From: Fulvivirga ligni
GTDB lineage: Bacteria; Bacteroidota; Bacteroidia; Cytophagales; Cyclobacteriaceae
Reading direction: 5' to 3'
Length of the DNA stretch: 64,000 bases
Assembly (NCBI RefSeq): GCF_021389935.1
Contig: NZ_CP089979.1
Coordinates: 6,224,501 to 6,288,500 of the forward strand
Positions 1-7,137 of the stretch are shown here, piece after piece. The notes below the pieces were generated by a model, which was given only the letters and a program-made list of their open reading frames with translations, did not search any database and had not been told where the DNA came from. The translations under genes and the position numbers were made by a program. Numbering within the stretch: the stretch's first letter is position 1; every line of letters starts with the position of its first letter.

Positions 1-395
1 AACTCACCAATGAGTTCAAAAGGAATTTTATCTGGTTTTTTAAATCGAATACAGCTCTTGCCCATGTCTAATTTGGTAGAACAATGCTTAGGGTACTCCT
101 CCTGAAACCAGCTCAGAAGCTTTTCATCAGCATATAATCCCATATGATATAAAGCAATGAAGTTTTTCTGAGAAGCTATATTAATAAACGGCAAAGGCAA
201 TTTGGTATCACAGTGATAACCAGCCGGATAAATACCATGAGGCACCACATAACCAATCATATTATAAGACATGGTCTCCTCAAATCCATCCGGTAGATTT
301 TGACTCAAAACCTCTCGCAATTTCTGCATGGCTTGTTGGCGATCTTCAGGTAGTTTTGATATGTATTCGTCGGGACTTGCGGCTTCTATTTTCAT
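1..395 (-). CDS. DUF1801 domain protein (3' end outside window)
   Basis: The reverse strand reads from an ATG at 395 to the window edge without a stop, giving about 131 residues. It begins MKIEAASPDEYISKLPEDR and has the segments FEETMSYNMIGYVVP and FINIASQKNFIALYHMGLY, which are typical of the small DUF1801 (YdhG-like) fold. That family has no firmly established biochemical role. The C-terminus lies beyond base 1, so the full length is unknown. It faces away from the transposase remnant to its right, with about 90 bases of spacer before the first REP hairpin. The family call is fairly sure; the function is unknown. Confidence 0.75.
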   Translation of the reverse strand, partial: MKIEAASPDEYISKLPEDRQQAMQKLREVLSQNLPDGFEETMSYNMIGYVVPHGIYPAGYHCDTKLPLPFINIASQKNFIALYHMGLYADEKLLSWFQEEYPKHCSTKLDMGKSCIRFKKPDKIPFELIGE

Positions 396-484
396 TTTTA
401 GCAGTGGTTTATACCCAATAATATAATTAACTTATATAAACTCCAAAGGAATCAGCCCAGACCAGCTATGTCTACACATCAATT

Positions 485-502
485 AACCCCGAAGGGGTGA
501 CA
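485..502 (+). repeat. REP-like palindrome, copy 1
   Basis: AACCCCGAAGGGGTGACA forms a short CCCC-GAA-GGGG hairpin. An identical copy follows at 531-548 and an inverted copy lies at 1016-1031, so the transposase remnant between them is bracketed by the palindrome, as expected for a REP-associated tyrosine transposase and its cognate REPs. Confidence 0.8.
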
Positions 503-530
503 TTTATATAAGCAAAAAGCAACTTTAAAA

Positions 531-548
531 AACCCCGAAGGGGTGACA
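531..548 (+). repeat. REP-like palindrome, copy 2
   Basis: This 18-mer is identical to copy 1 at 485-502, in the same orientation and 46 bases downstream. It ends five bases before the ATG of the transposase remnant, so it would also sit in that gene's leader and could occlude its ribosome binding site. Confidence 0.8.
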
Positions 549-552
549 CAAC

Positions 553-995
553 ATGCCAGGAACCTTCTCACAACTATACATACAATGTGTTTTCGCCGTA
601 AAGGGTAGAGAAAATCTACTCAAAAAAGAGTGGAGATCTGAGCTGTTTAAATACATGGCAGGCATCATCACTAACAAAGGACACAAATGCATGCAGATCA
701 TGTCCATTTATTTATAGGACTACGCCCAGTTATGGCCTTAAGTGATTTAGTTAGAGATATTAAAAACAATTCGACCAACTTCATAAAATCAAATGGTTGG
801 GTAAAAGGAAAGTTTTCCTGGCAAGAGGGCTATGGCGCTTTTTCATACTCTCATTCACAAATAGGAAGAGTTTATGAATATATATCGAACCAAGAAGAGC
901 ATCATATGCGCAAGACTTTCAAAGATGAGTATATTGAATTTCTTGAGAAATATCAGATATCTTATGAAGAGCGCTTCCTCTTTGATTGGTTGTAA
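553..995 (+). pseudogene. Frameshifted REP-associated tyrosine transposase (Y1/IS200-like)
   Basis: The frame from ATG 553 encodes MPGTFSQLYIQCVFAVKGRE and runs to NKGHKC before stopping at 715-717. The +2 frame then continues from about 687 with ADHVHLFIGLRP, including the HUH metal-binding motif HVH, and later YISNQEEHH, which carries the presumed catalytic tyrosine. Intact relatives have several residues between the GHK-like and DHVH segments, and most of these are missing here. The junction contains a short ATGCATGCA repeat, so a slippage or deletion of a non-multiple of three is likely. The remnant is bracketed by matching REP palindromes, which supports a RAYT rather than a free insertion sequence. 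It is probably inactive, unless the frameshift is an assembly error. Confidence 0.8.
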
Positions 996-1015
996 TTTGG
1001 ACGGTGGTTATAATA

Positions 1016-1031
1016 TCACCCCTTCGGGGTT
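1016..1031 (-). repeat. REP-like palindrome, inverted copy 3
   Basis: TCACCCCTTCGGGGTT is the reverse complement of the first 16 bases of the two upstream palindromes. It lies 20 bases after the transposase stop codon. Two direct copies upstream and one inverted copy downstream make a BIME-like arrangement around the transposase remnant. Confidence 0.8.
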
Positions 1032-1080
1032 CAAGTTTTAACGCAAATAAATGATCAGTTAAAAAAATTATAATCTTGAT

Positions 1081-1165
1081 TTTAACGAGGATTAGTCGTG
1101 AACAGTATTTGTATGCGACTTAACTCGAACAGTCATATCGACGCCATGAGATATTTATTTAGATT
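1081..1165 (+). repeat. Intergenic direct repeat, copy A (~85 bp)
   Basis: This segment aligns with 1719-1803 at roughly 90 percent identity by eye, sharing GAGGATTAGTC, GACTTAACTCGAAC, GTCATATCGACGCCA and TATTTAGA. The two copies bracket the small membrane protein gene at 1300-1686. The TCGACGCCAGGAGATAT part resembles a type of dispersed intergenic repeat often seen in Bacteroidota genomes (recollection, not searched). Apart from this repeat and the REP, I see nothing in 996-1299. Confidence 0.8.
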
Positions 1166-1299
1166 GTAAATACAACCCCAAATCCTTGGCTCAAAATCAT
1201 AGATTTCTCATCACTATCTAAAAAAACGATATTAATAAAGGAATTAACCACTACTATTAAAAGTAAAAATTAGTACATTACAAGATCAAAAATTAATAC

Positions 1300-1686
1300 A
1301 TGAGTGTAACTCCATATTTAAGATTTTGCGTAGTAGCTTATATTGTCTACGCCATAGGTGTAAGCATGTATGACACGAGCCTAAATTCTTCATTGGACTT
1401 GTTTACAGCAGGGTCTGCTCTTTTCTTCAACATTTGTTTTATTCTATACCTGATAGACCAGGCTACAAAAGAGTTGCGCGGTGAAAATTCTAATGCCTGG
1501 ATGCTTAGAATCTACGCGGTAATATTTGAATCCTTCTGCCTAATTAAAGTCACCGTAGAGATGTACACTTATAACTATTTCACGATCAACAACATCCTTA
1601 TTTGGAGTGTATCTAGCCTCATTTCCGGGTTCTTACTAGTCCAAGATGCAAGGGCTATTTTCACCATTAAAAGAGTGAAAAACTAA
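1300..1686 (+). CDS. Small four-helix membrane protein, unknown function
   Basis: This 128-residue protein has four likely membrane helices, around residues 5-22, 34-52, 68-86 and 97-115, with short polar loops and a basic tail (TIKRVKN) suggesting a cytoplasmic C-terminus. I recognise no family motif. It lies alone between two ~85-bp direct repeats (1081-1165 and 1719-1803), so it may be cargo of a repeat-bounded element or simply an isolated gene flanked by dispersed repeats. The ATG at 1300 has an A-rich leader without a clear Shine-Dalgarno sequence, as is common in Bacteroidota. Composition and length support a real gene; the function is unknown. Confidence 0.6.
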   Translation: MSVTPYLRFCVVAYIVYAIGVSMYDTSLNSSLDLFTAGSALFFNICFILYLIDQATKELRGENSNAWMLRIYAVIFESFCLIKVTVEMYTYNYFTINNILIWSVSSLISGFLLVQDARAIFTIKRVKN

Positions 1687-1718
1687 TATAAAACCTTCTT
1701 TTCTGACAAATCCACCTT

Positions 1719-1803
1719 TTTAAAGAGGATTAGTCTTGAACCGTATTTGTAATACGACTTAACTCGAACGGTCATATCGACGCCAGGAGATATCTATTTA
1801 GAA
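1719..1803 (+). repeat. Intergenic direct repeat, copy B (~85 bp)
   Basis: This is the second copy of the repeat at 1081-1165, in the same orientation, starting about 640 bases downstream of the first. Differences are mostly single substitutions plus a one-base indel near the middle. It sits between the small membrane protein gene and the truncated haemoglobin promoter. Confidence 0.8.
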
Positions 1804-1861
1804 TTTCGCACTGCCTTTCGAAAAGAGAAGTTAAACAATCCATATTCCAACTGACATCCCT

Positions 1862-1869
1862 TAACTTTG
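1862..1869 (+). promoter_or_regulatory. Putative -7 box (TAACTTTG) of the haemoglobin gene
   Basis: TAACTTTG matches the Bacteroidota -7 consensus TAnnTTTG and ends 20 bases before the ATG at 1890, leaving a short leader. I do not see a convincing -33 TTG at the expected distance, so this is a motif match only. Confidence 0.4.
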
Positions 1870-1889
1870 GTGACCTAAAGCAAGTCAGT

Positions 1890-2279
1890 ATGGAAAAAGC
1901 GACTGAAAAGCATGATATCCTTAACCTGGATGATGTAAAATTACTCGTCAATACTTTTTACGATAAGATAAAGGTAGACCCAATGCTGGGGGGTATTTTC
2001 AATGGTGTAATTCAGGACCGATGGCCAGAACATTTGGAGAAAATGTATCGTTTTTGGCAATCTATTTTACTGGAAGAAAACACCTACACTGGCCGACCTT
2101 TTCCTCCACACATGCATTTACCTGTAGGTAAGGAGCATTTCGATCAGTGGATTAAGTTGTTCTTCGATAATATTGACACTCAGTTTGAAGGTGAAAAGGC
2201 TCATGAAGCTAAATATCGAGCTTATAAAATAGCCCAAACCTTCCATGCTAAAATTGAGTACATCAAAAATAATAGCTAA
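1890..2279 (+). CDS. Group III truncated haemoglobin
   Basis: The protein has 129 residues, the usual size of a truncated haemoglobin. It contains LVNTFYDKIKVDPMLGGIF (helix B region with the B10 tyrosine), FWQSILL, and RPFPPHMHLPVGKEHFDQW. The last is typical of group III proteins and includes the presumed proximal haem histidine near residue 76. Known members bind O2, NO or related ligands in the cytoplasm; the actual ligand here cannot be read from sequence. No NO-responsive regulator is adjacent. It precedes a frameshifted acetyltransferase by 11 bases, so the two may be co-transcribed. Confidence 0.9.
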   Translation: MEKATEKHDILNLDDVKLLVNTFYDKIKVDPMLGGIFNGVIQDRWPEHLEKMYRFWQSILLEENTYTGRPFPPHMHLPVGKEHFDQWIKLFFDNIDTQFEGEKAHEAKYRAYKIAQTFHAKIEYIKNNS

Positions 2280-2290
2280 TCTCCCTATTC

Positions 2291-2798
2291 ATGATTCAAA
2301 TTTTAAATGTGGAGCAAGATGAACAGCTCCACGAAATAGAACGTCTGGCAAAAATCATCTGGACCGAACATTACACACCGATCATAGGAAGTGATCAGGT
2401 AACGTATATGTTGGATAAGTATCAGTCGGTAGCTACTATGCAAGAGCAGTTGAAGGATGGCTACCAATATTTCCTGGTTCTTGATGATCAGAATGAATCA
2501 TGTGCATATTTATCTGTGCAGCCCCGAGAGGATGGGAAAGTACTTTTTTTTAAGCAAAATATACGTTCTCTCTACCTGCAGAGGCAAAGGAATCGGCAAA
2601 AAGATGATGGAGTATGTTGTTAACCAGGCAAAGACAATCAACGCAGGGAAAATCAGGCTTACAGTGAACAAATATAACTCTGGCAGCATAGCAGCTTACC
2701 ATAAGATGGGTTTTGAAACCGTAGACTCTGTGAACACAGACATCGGAGAAGGCTATTTTATGGATGATTATGTCTTGGAACTACCCGTCAACCAATAG
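2291..2798 (+). pseudogene. GNAT-family N-acetyltransferase with +1 frameshift
   Basis: The first frame (ATG 2291) encodes MIQILNVEQDEQLHEIERLA through QPREDGKVLFF and then leaves the family pattern. The next frame resumes with LSKIYVLSTCRGKGIGKKMM, which is the acetyl-CoA-binding motif (RGKGIG), and ends normally at 2798. The switch falls in a run of eight T (2544-2551). With seven T the frame is open throughout and reads KVLFLSKIYVL, giving a normal protein of about 168 residues. It is therefore either a recent slippage mutation, a phase-variable tract, or a homopolymer sequencing error. The substrate of the acetyltransferase is unknown. Confidence 0.85.
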
Positions 2799-2848
2799 TG
2801 CTATTCTCTAACTTTTAACATTCGCCTACTAAATCTGGTTTGGTTAAT

Positions 2849-3895
2849 ATGAACTGGATTTTTATCGTCAGCGGAGCTACCCTTGTGCTTCTTGCTTCTT
2901 ATGACATTGTTAGAACTACTATTAATAATAACGGAGCCGGCCTGCTCTCTAGCCGGATAGCTTCCAGTGTATGGAATCTTATCTTTTGGATATCTGGAAA
3001 AAAAGGCGACAGCAAAATTTTAGCTCAAGCTGGTCTTATCATCATTATTACGCTGGTTCACACCTGGATATTAGCCACATGGTTTGGCTATACGCTTATT
3101 TTTGCATCAGATCCGGATTCTATAGTAATATCTTCATCAAAAGAAGCCACTATTTTTCAAGAGAAATTTTATTACGTAGGCTACACGCTTAGCACTATGG
3201 GTAATGGAGATATGGTGGCGAACAGTTTAACCTGGAAGGTATTTTCGGTCATAGTATCCTTCTCTGGTCTTATATATCTCACGTTGGCCATCACTTACCT
3301 CATTCCTCTACTATCTGCCGTGGTAGCCAAACGAAAACTTTCTGCCTACATCTTCTTCCTGGGCAGCACGCCAGTAGAGATGCTCAATAATGGATGGGAC
3401 GGCGATGGATTTAAAAACTTACAGCAACACTTCCGTGAATTGGCAGACCTTATTCTACATCACAAAGAGCGACATCTCCTCTACCCCATTCTCCACTATT
3501 TTCACAGTACTGATGATAAGTACGCAGCCCCAAAAACCTTAACCGTACTGGACGAAGCCATCACGATCTTACTTTACCACCCAGACCTGAAAGAAAAGTT
3601 TCATAAGCTAGATGTGAAAGTGCTACGAAATACATTGGATGAATATCTAATTACATTAAACTCCACTTACATAGGTAAATCAAAAGAAAATCCATCCACA
3701 CCTGATCTCAATCTTTTAAAAATGACCTCCTCTGAGGGCAACGAAAAACTGAAGCCTGTTTTTGATAAACTGAGAGAACGACGTACCCTGCTTGCAGGAT
3801 TAGTGAAAAAAGATGGCTGGATATGGAAAGACATTAATCAAACCAAGAAAATTACGCTGACTTTAGATTTGGAAGATGTACTATCCGAGTTGTAA
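2849..3895 (+). CDS. Potassium-channel-like membrane protein (Ion_trans_2 type)
   Basis: I start it at ATG 2849; the longer frame begins with TTG at 2840. The N-terminal third has hydrophobic helices around residues 2-22, 55-80 and 130-150. A pore-loop-like segment, YYVGYTLSTMGNGDMV, lies between the last two. This resembles the K+ filter region (TxGYGD) but reads TMGNGD. The remaining ~190 residues are soluble, largely helical and charged, without a recognisable RCK/TrkA-N dinucleotide motif. It is probably an inner-membrane cation channel with a cytoplasmic domain of unknown role. Selectivity cannot be inferred from the altered filter. It is followed 35 bases later by the pseudouridine synthase gene. 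Confidence 0.7.
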   Translation: MNWIFIVSGATLVLLASYDIVRTTINNNGAGLLSSRIASSVWNLIFWISGKKGDSKILAQAGLIIIITLVHTWILATWFGYTLIFASDPDSIVISSSKEATIFQEKFYYVGYTLSTMGNGDMVANSLTWKVFSVIVSFSGLIYLTLAITYLIPLLSAVVAKRKLSAYIFFLGSTPVEMLNNGWDGDGFKNLQQHFRELADLILHHKERHLLYPILHYFHSTDDKYAAPKTLTVLDEAITILLYHPDLKEKFHKLDVKVLRNTLDEYLITLNSTYIGKSKENPSTPDLNLLKMTSSEGNEKLKPVFDKLRERRTLLAGLVKKDGWIWKDINQTKKITLTLDLEDVLSEL

Positions 3896-3929
3896 ATTTC
3901 CTTAGCTTTGAAAGCTTTAACTTTAAAGC

Positions 3930-4496
3930 ATGTCTGATCACCGTCATTTTCTTCTTCACAAACCTTTTGGGTATCTCTCTCAATTTGTTTTTAACCAACC
4001 TAAGCGCCGAAACAAGAAAATGCTGGGCGAGTTGCATGATTTTCCTGATGGTACCATGTCTATTGGTAGGTTAGACAAAAACTCAGAAGGTCTCTTAATG
4101 CTTACCACCGATGGCAAAATGAGTTACCATGTACGAAGCCGAAAGGTTGAAAAAGAGTATCTGGCACAGGTGGAAGGAGAAATTACCAGTGAGGCCATAG
4201 AGCAATTGAGATCTGGTGTGGAAATTAGAATTGATGGAGCCCCCTATATCACCAGACCTTGTAAAGTAGAACTTCTGAATGAACCCCCTGACTACATAGA
4301 GCCTAAAGATTTTGGCAACCGTACCAGTCGCTGGATTTCTATGACTTTAACAGAAGGCAAGTTCAGACAAGTGCGCAAGATGACTGATATGGTAGGTTTT
4401 AGAACCCTTCGACTAATCCGAATACGTATAGGTGACACACATTTAGAAGGACTAGCTCCAGGGGAAGTAAAAGAGGTAAATGAACTGATTTCTTGA
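3930..4496 (+). CDS. rluE: RluE-type 23S rRNA pseudouridine synthase
   Basis: This 188-residue protein belongs to the RsuA/RluB/E/F family. It begins with HFLLHKPFGYLSQF, contains the catalytic-loop motif GRLDKNSEGLLMLTTDG (the Asp of GRLD is the nucleophile), and later has EGKFRQVRKMTDMVGF and LRLIRIRIGD. There is no N-terminal S4 RNA-binding domain, which matches RluE (23S U2457 in E. coli) rather than RluB or RsuA. The rRNA target is inferred by family. A TAGCTTTG box at 3903-3910, just after the upstream stop codon, fits a -7 element and suggests its own promoter. Confidence 0.85.
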   Translation: MSDHRHFLLHKPFGYLSQFVFNQPKRRNKKMLGELHDFPDGTMSIGRLDKNSEGLLMLTTDGKMSYHVRSRKVEKEYLAQVEGEITSEAIEQLRSGVEIRIDGAPYITRPCKVELLNEPPDYIEPKDFGNRTSRWISMTLTEGKFRQVRKMTDMVGFRTLRLIRIRIGDTHLEGLAPGEVKEVNELIS

Positions 4497-4563
4497 TTTT
4501 GATATTCAAGAGCAATATAATGCCTTATTACAATAAAATTAACCGTTATAAACGTTTGATGCC

Positions 4564-5181
4564 ATGGACCAAATAAAGACTATCTTAGACTTTATAGCCA
4601 ATCTGTACAAAGAGTATGAGCTGGAATTAATTTGGGCGGCACTAATACTCACAGTTCTGAGGATGGCAAAGGATTTATCTCAAGGTAGTCTTTTTAGTAA
4701 ACACTCAATTGCTAACAATAAAGAGACCTTTCTCATTGACGTTGGTTTTTACAGACATCGTTTAAAGGACAATTGGATACACATAATTACTGTGCTCATA
4801 ACCTTATCTTCTACCATCACGAGCTTCTTCAGTCAAGATTATCACCAGCTTTTTCTTAGCTTGGGAACCTTCCTTCTAATAGGAGTAAGTGTCTTGAACT
4901 CATGCAAATTTTATATAGAAATTAAGAACGACAGTATCCTACTTGATTCTATCAAGTTTAAAGCGAAGAATATAGATAGGCTGGAGGTATGGGATAATAT
5001 GATAACCGTTCATATTGAGAAAAAAGAACAGGATATTAAATTGACTTATAAAGCCAAGGATTTTGAACTGGTAAAGCAGATGATCTTAAAACTGAAAGCC
5101 TTTTCCTCACAACATAATATCACTTTTGAGGATCATAATTTTCAATATGATCTGGCCCAAAATGAAGTGGCCAGAAAATAA
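4564..5181 (+). CDS. Membrane protein with PH-like C-terminal half, unknown function
   Basis: This 205-residue protein has an N-terminal hydrophobic helix (residues ~20-37) and two more around 72-92 and 97-115. Its charged C-terminal half (FYIEIKNDSILLDSIKFKAK and following) has an alternating beta pattern resembling bacterial PH-like domains. No catalytic motif is visible. It is likely an inner-membrane protein with a cytoplasmic domain. It stands alone between the pseudouridine synthase gene and a convergent operon, with a strong hairpin terminator immediately after its stop codon. Confidence 0.55.
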   Translation: MDQIKTILDFIANLYKEYELELIWAALILTVLRMAKDLSQGSLFSKHSIANNKETFLIDVGFYRHRLKDNWIHIITVLITLSSTITSFFSQDYHQLFLSLGTFLLIGVSVLNSCKFYIEIKNDSILLDSIKFKAKNIDRLEVWDNMITVHIEKKEQDIKLTYKAKDFELVKQMILKLKAFSSQHNITFEDHNFQYDLAQNEVARK

Positions 5182-5182
5182 A

Positions 5183-5213
5183 AAATCCGCTTCCCTCACC
5201 AGAAAGCGGATTT
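5183..5213. terminator. Bidirectional intrinsic terminator
   Basis: AAATCCGCTT (5183-5192) pairs with AAGCGGATTT (5204-5213) around an 11-base loop, flanked by A and T tracts. It lies between convergent genes ending at 5181 (+) and 5232 (-), so it can serve both. Confidence 0.85.
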
Positions 5214-5231
5214 CAATAAAGTTACGGAAGA

Positions 5232-6398
5232 CTATAAATTGAGTACTAAGCCTACTCTTATTTGCTCCTTCCACTTCAAAGCATCAATAGCCTCTTCCTC
5301 TGAGAGTACATTGAAATATTGCGCTTTAAACATAGCATCAAACCCTTTTAGCTGATAAGCCAAAGCCGCTGAAAGTCTTTTGGAATCGCCTTCTGCCAGG
5401 TCATTTAAATTCAATTGTTCGTAGCGAACACTAAGAATAGTTTTTAAGCATTTAGCGAAGTAACTTAACTGACCATAATACCCCCCGGCCAGAAAATATC
5501 CATCCGTTTTATCTGATGACAAACCTAACAATAATGGATTAGCAGGATCCTGAGGTTCACCTTTTACCTGATGCATCTCAAACTGACCAGAAAAACCCTG
5601 ATACATCAATGAAACATCGAAGCCATACACATACTTCTTCCCATCTATCACGCTCATGCCATACTCTCCCTGACTGTTTTCAGGAAAATCTTCTCCTTCT
5701 GGTAAGCTCTTATTAGCATATCGGCCATTGATACCTACCGAAAACAAAGGAACCGGCGTGTGCACATAATCCACCTCCCTTTTCTTGCTGCCAGCAGGAT
5801 ATGAAAAATCCACTCTACCAACATATTCCAGGTTTCCGCTGGCATCATTATCACCTTTTAATGAATATTCACCTAAACCAGTATAGGCTCCAGCGTATAC
5901 ATTAATTCGGCTTTGCCAGATATCTTTATAAAGCGTAACACCCACATCTCTTCTACTGAAAAGATCTCCTCTGGCAATTTGTGATCTCTGCCAGTAAGGC
6001 GAATATGGGAAGGGAGTCATAGAACTTCTCGAATAAGGAAGTTTGCCATATCCAACTTTCACATTTACAAATGATAACCCTTTATAAGTAACATAGGTAT
6101 CCATTAATCCAGGGTTAGCAGGATCTATTTCACCACCAGCCGCAAGGTCTGCAAAATCTACCTGAATCTCATATTCCCAGATATCTTTGATGCGCCCTTC
6201 CAGATCTATCTGTGCATCACGCAGTTTGAAGCGATCTTTCTTCTGATCTTCCTCTCCATCTTTCAAAAACCTCTGGTTATAATAGGTAGAAAGTCGGCCT
6301 TTTATTTCAATAACATGATCTCCCGTACCGAAGGTCACCTGAGCCTGCACTAAACCGCTTGCACAACCCAATATCAATATTAATAATACTCTTTTCAA
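5232..6398 (-). CDS. Phosphate-selective porin O/P-like outer-membrane porin
   Basis: This 388-residue protein has a cleavable signal peptide (MKRVLLILILGCASGLVQAQ) and an amphipathic beta pattern ending in an aromatic/hydrophobic strand (EQIRVGLVLNL), as expected for an outer-membrane barrel. The segments FKLRDAQIDLEGRI, YEIQVDFAD and VGYGKLPYSRSSM resemble the OprO/OprP porin family. Family members can prefer phosphate or polyphosphate, but the specificity is not readable here. It is the last gene of a three-gene operon, six bases after a YjiK-like propeller gene and downstream of a repeat lipoprotein. The barrel and family call are good; phosphate as substrate is only a possibility. Confidence 0.75.
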   Translation of the reverse strand: MKRVLLILILGCASGLVQAQVTFGTGDHVIEIKGRLSTYYNQRFLKDGEEDQKKDRFKLRDAQIDLEGRIKDIWEYEIQVDFADLAAGGEIDPANPGLMDTYVTYKGLSFVNVKVGYGKLPYSRSSMTPFPYSPYWQRSQIARGDLFSRRDVGVTLYKDIWQSRINVYAGAYTGLGEYSLKGDNDASGNLEYVGRVDFSYPAGSKKREVDYVHTPVPLFSVGINGRYANKSLPEGEDFPENSQGEYGMSVIDGKKYVYGFDVSLMYQGFSGQFEMHQVKGEPQDPANPLLLGLSSDKTDGYFLAGGYYGQLSYFAKCLKTILSVRYEQLNLNDLAEGDSKRLSAALAYQLKGFDAMFKAQYFNVLSEEEAIDALKWKEQIRVGLVLNL

Positions 6399-6404
6399 GA
6401 CTTC

Positions 6405-7133
6405 TTAATTTTCAGGGTTATTGAAATAATAGATTTTACGCATGGCATCAGATATCACTATGATATTGCCATTCGTATCAAAAGTGAGGCCTTCAGGGTT
6501 AAGAACAGGAATTTCCCACTGGGAAAGTACTTCATAAGTTTCTGCATTTAACTTATAGATGCTTCGGTCCTCATCGCTTAGCAACCACACATAGCCATTA
6601 TAAACGGTTGCAGCTGAAATATCTCGTGCTATGTGACTGATGTCGATTGTATTGATTTTCTCAAAACTTTTATCCAACTCAAAAAGATAGGTAGGATCCT
6701 TTTCTGTTATCAACAAGAAGCGATTTCTGGCTTTGTTAAAAGTGAAAGCTTCATAACTCTTGTTTCTACCGCCATGGTAAGGCATCTCATAAGTTCTTTG
6801 CAGTGTAAGTGTCTCTAGATCAAACAGCTTAATAGTTCTTGAGAATTCCTCCACAGCATAAACATAATTTTCATCTGCATAAACTGCCTCATCATCTACA
6901 CCTTTATAGGTCTCTGCCTTTCTCAGTACTTTCCCTTTAAGATCTGTTTCAAACAAATAACCATCATCACTAACTATAAAGAGGGATTGTCCACTATGAG
7001 CCAAAGCCACATCAGAAGGCTCAGGAATATCTATTGAGAGCTTTTCCGTAGGTTTTAATTTTAAATCTTGTGCAAAAAGACAAGTGCAGCTAAAAACCAA
7101 AGCCACACTAAGCACCTTTTGAAGTAATGTCAT
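6405..7133 (-). CDS. SdiA-regulated (YjiK-like) secreted beta-propeller protein
   Basis: The protein has 242 residues with a signal peptide (MTLLQKVLSVALVFSCTCLFAQ). It is made of repeated beta-strand blocks such as SDVALAHSGQSLFIVSDDG, AVYADENYVYAVEEF and NPEGLTFDTNGNIIVISD, matching the SdiA-regulated/YjiK propeller family. Members are exported and have an uncharacterised role; several of the acidic turns look like possible calcium sites. It sits between the repeat lipoprotein (5-base gap) and the porin (6-base gap), so the three products are probably made together and act at the envelope. The exact function is unknown. Confidence 0.7.
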   Translation of the reverse strand: MTLLQKVLSVALVFSCTCLFAQDLKLKPTEKLSIDIPEPSDVALAHSGQSLFIVSDDGYLFETDLKGKVLRKAETYKGVDDEAVYADENYVYAVEEFSRTIKLFDLETLTLQRTYEMPYHGGRNKSYEAFTFNKARNRFLLITEKDPTYLFELDKSFEKINTIDISHIARDISAATVYNGYVWLLSDEDRSIYKLNAETYEVLSQWEIPVLNPEGLTFDTNGNIIVISDAMRKIYYFNNPEN

Positions 7134-7137
7134 CGTT

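Noticed and set aside
485-1031. CRISPR array, because of the repeated palindromes.
   Set aside because: Only three copies with unequal spacing, one inverted, and a transposase remnant between them; this is a REP/RAYT arrangement.
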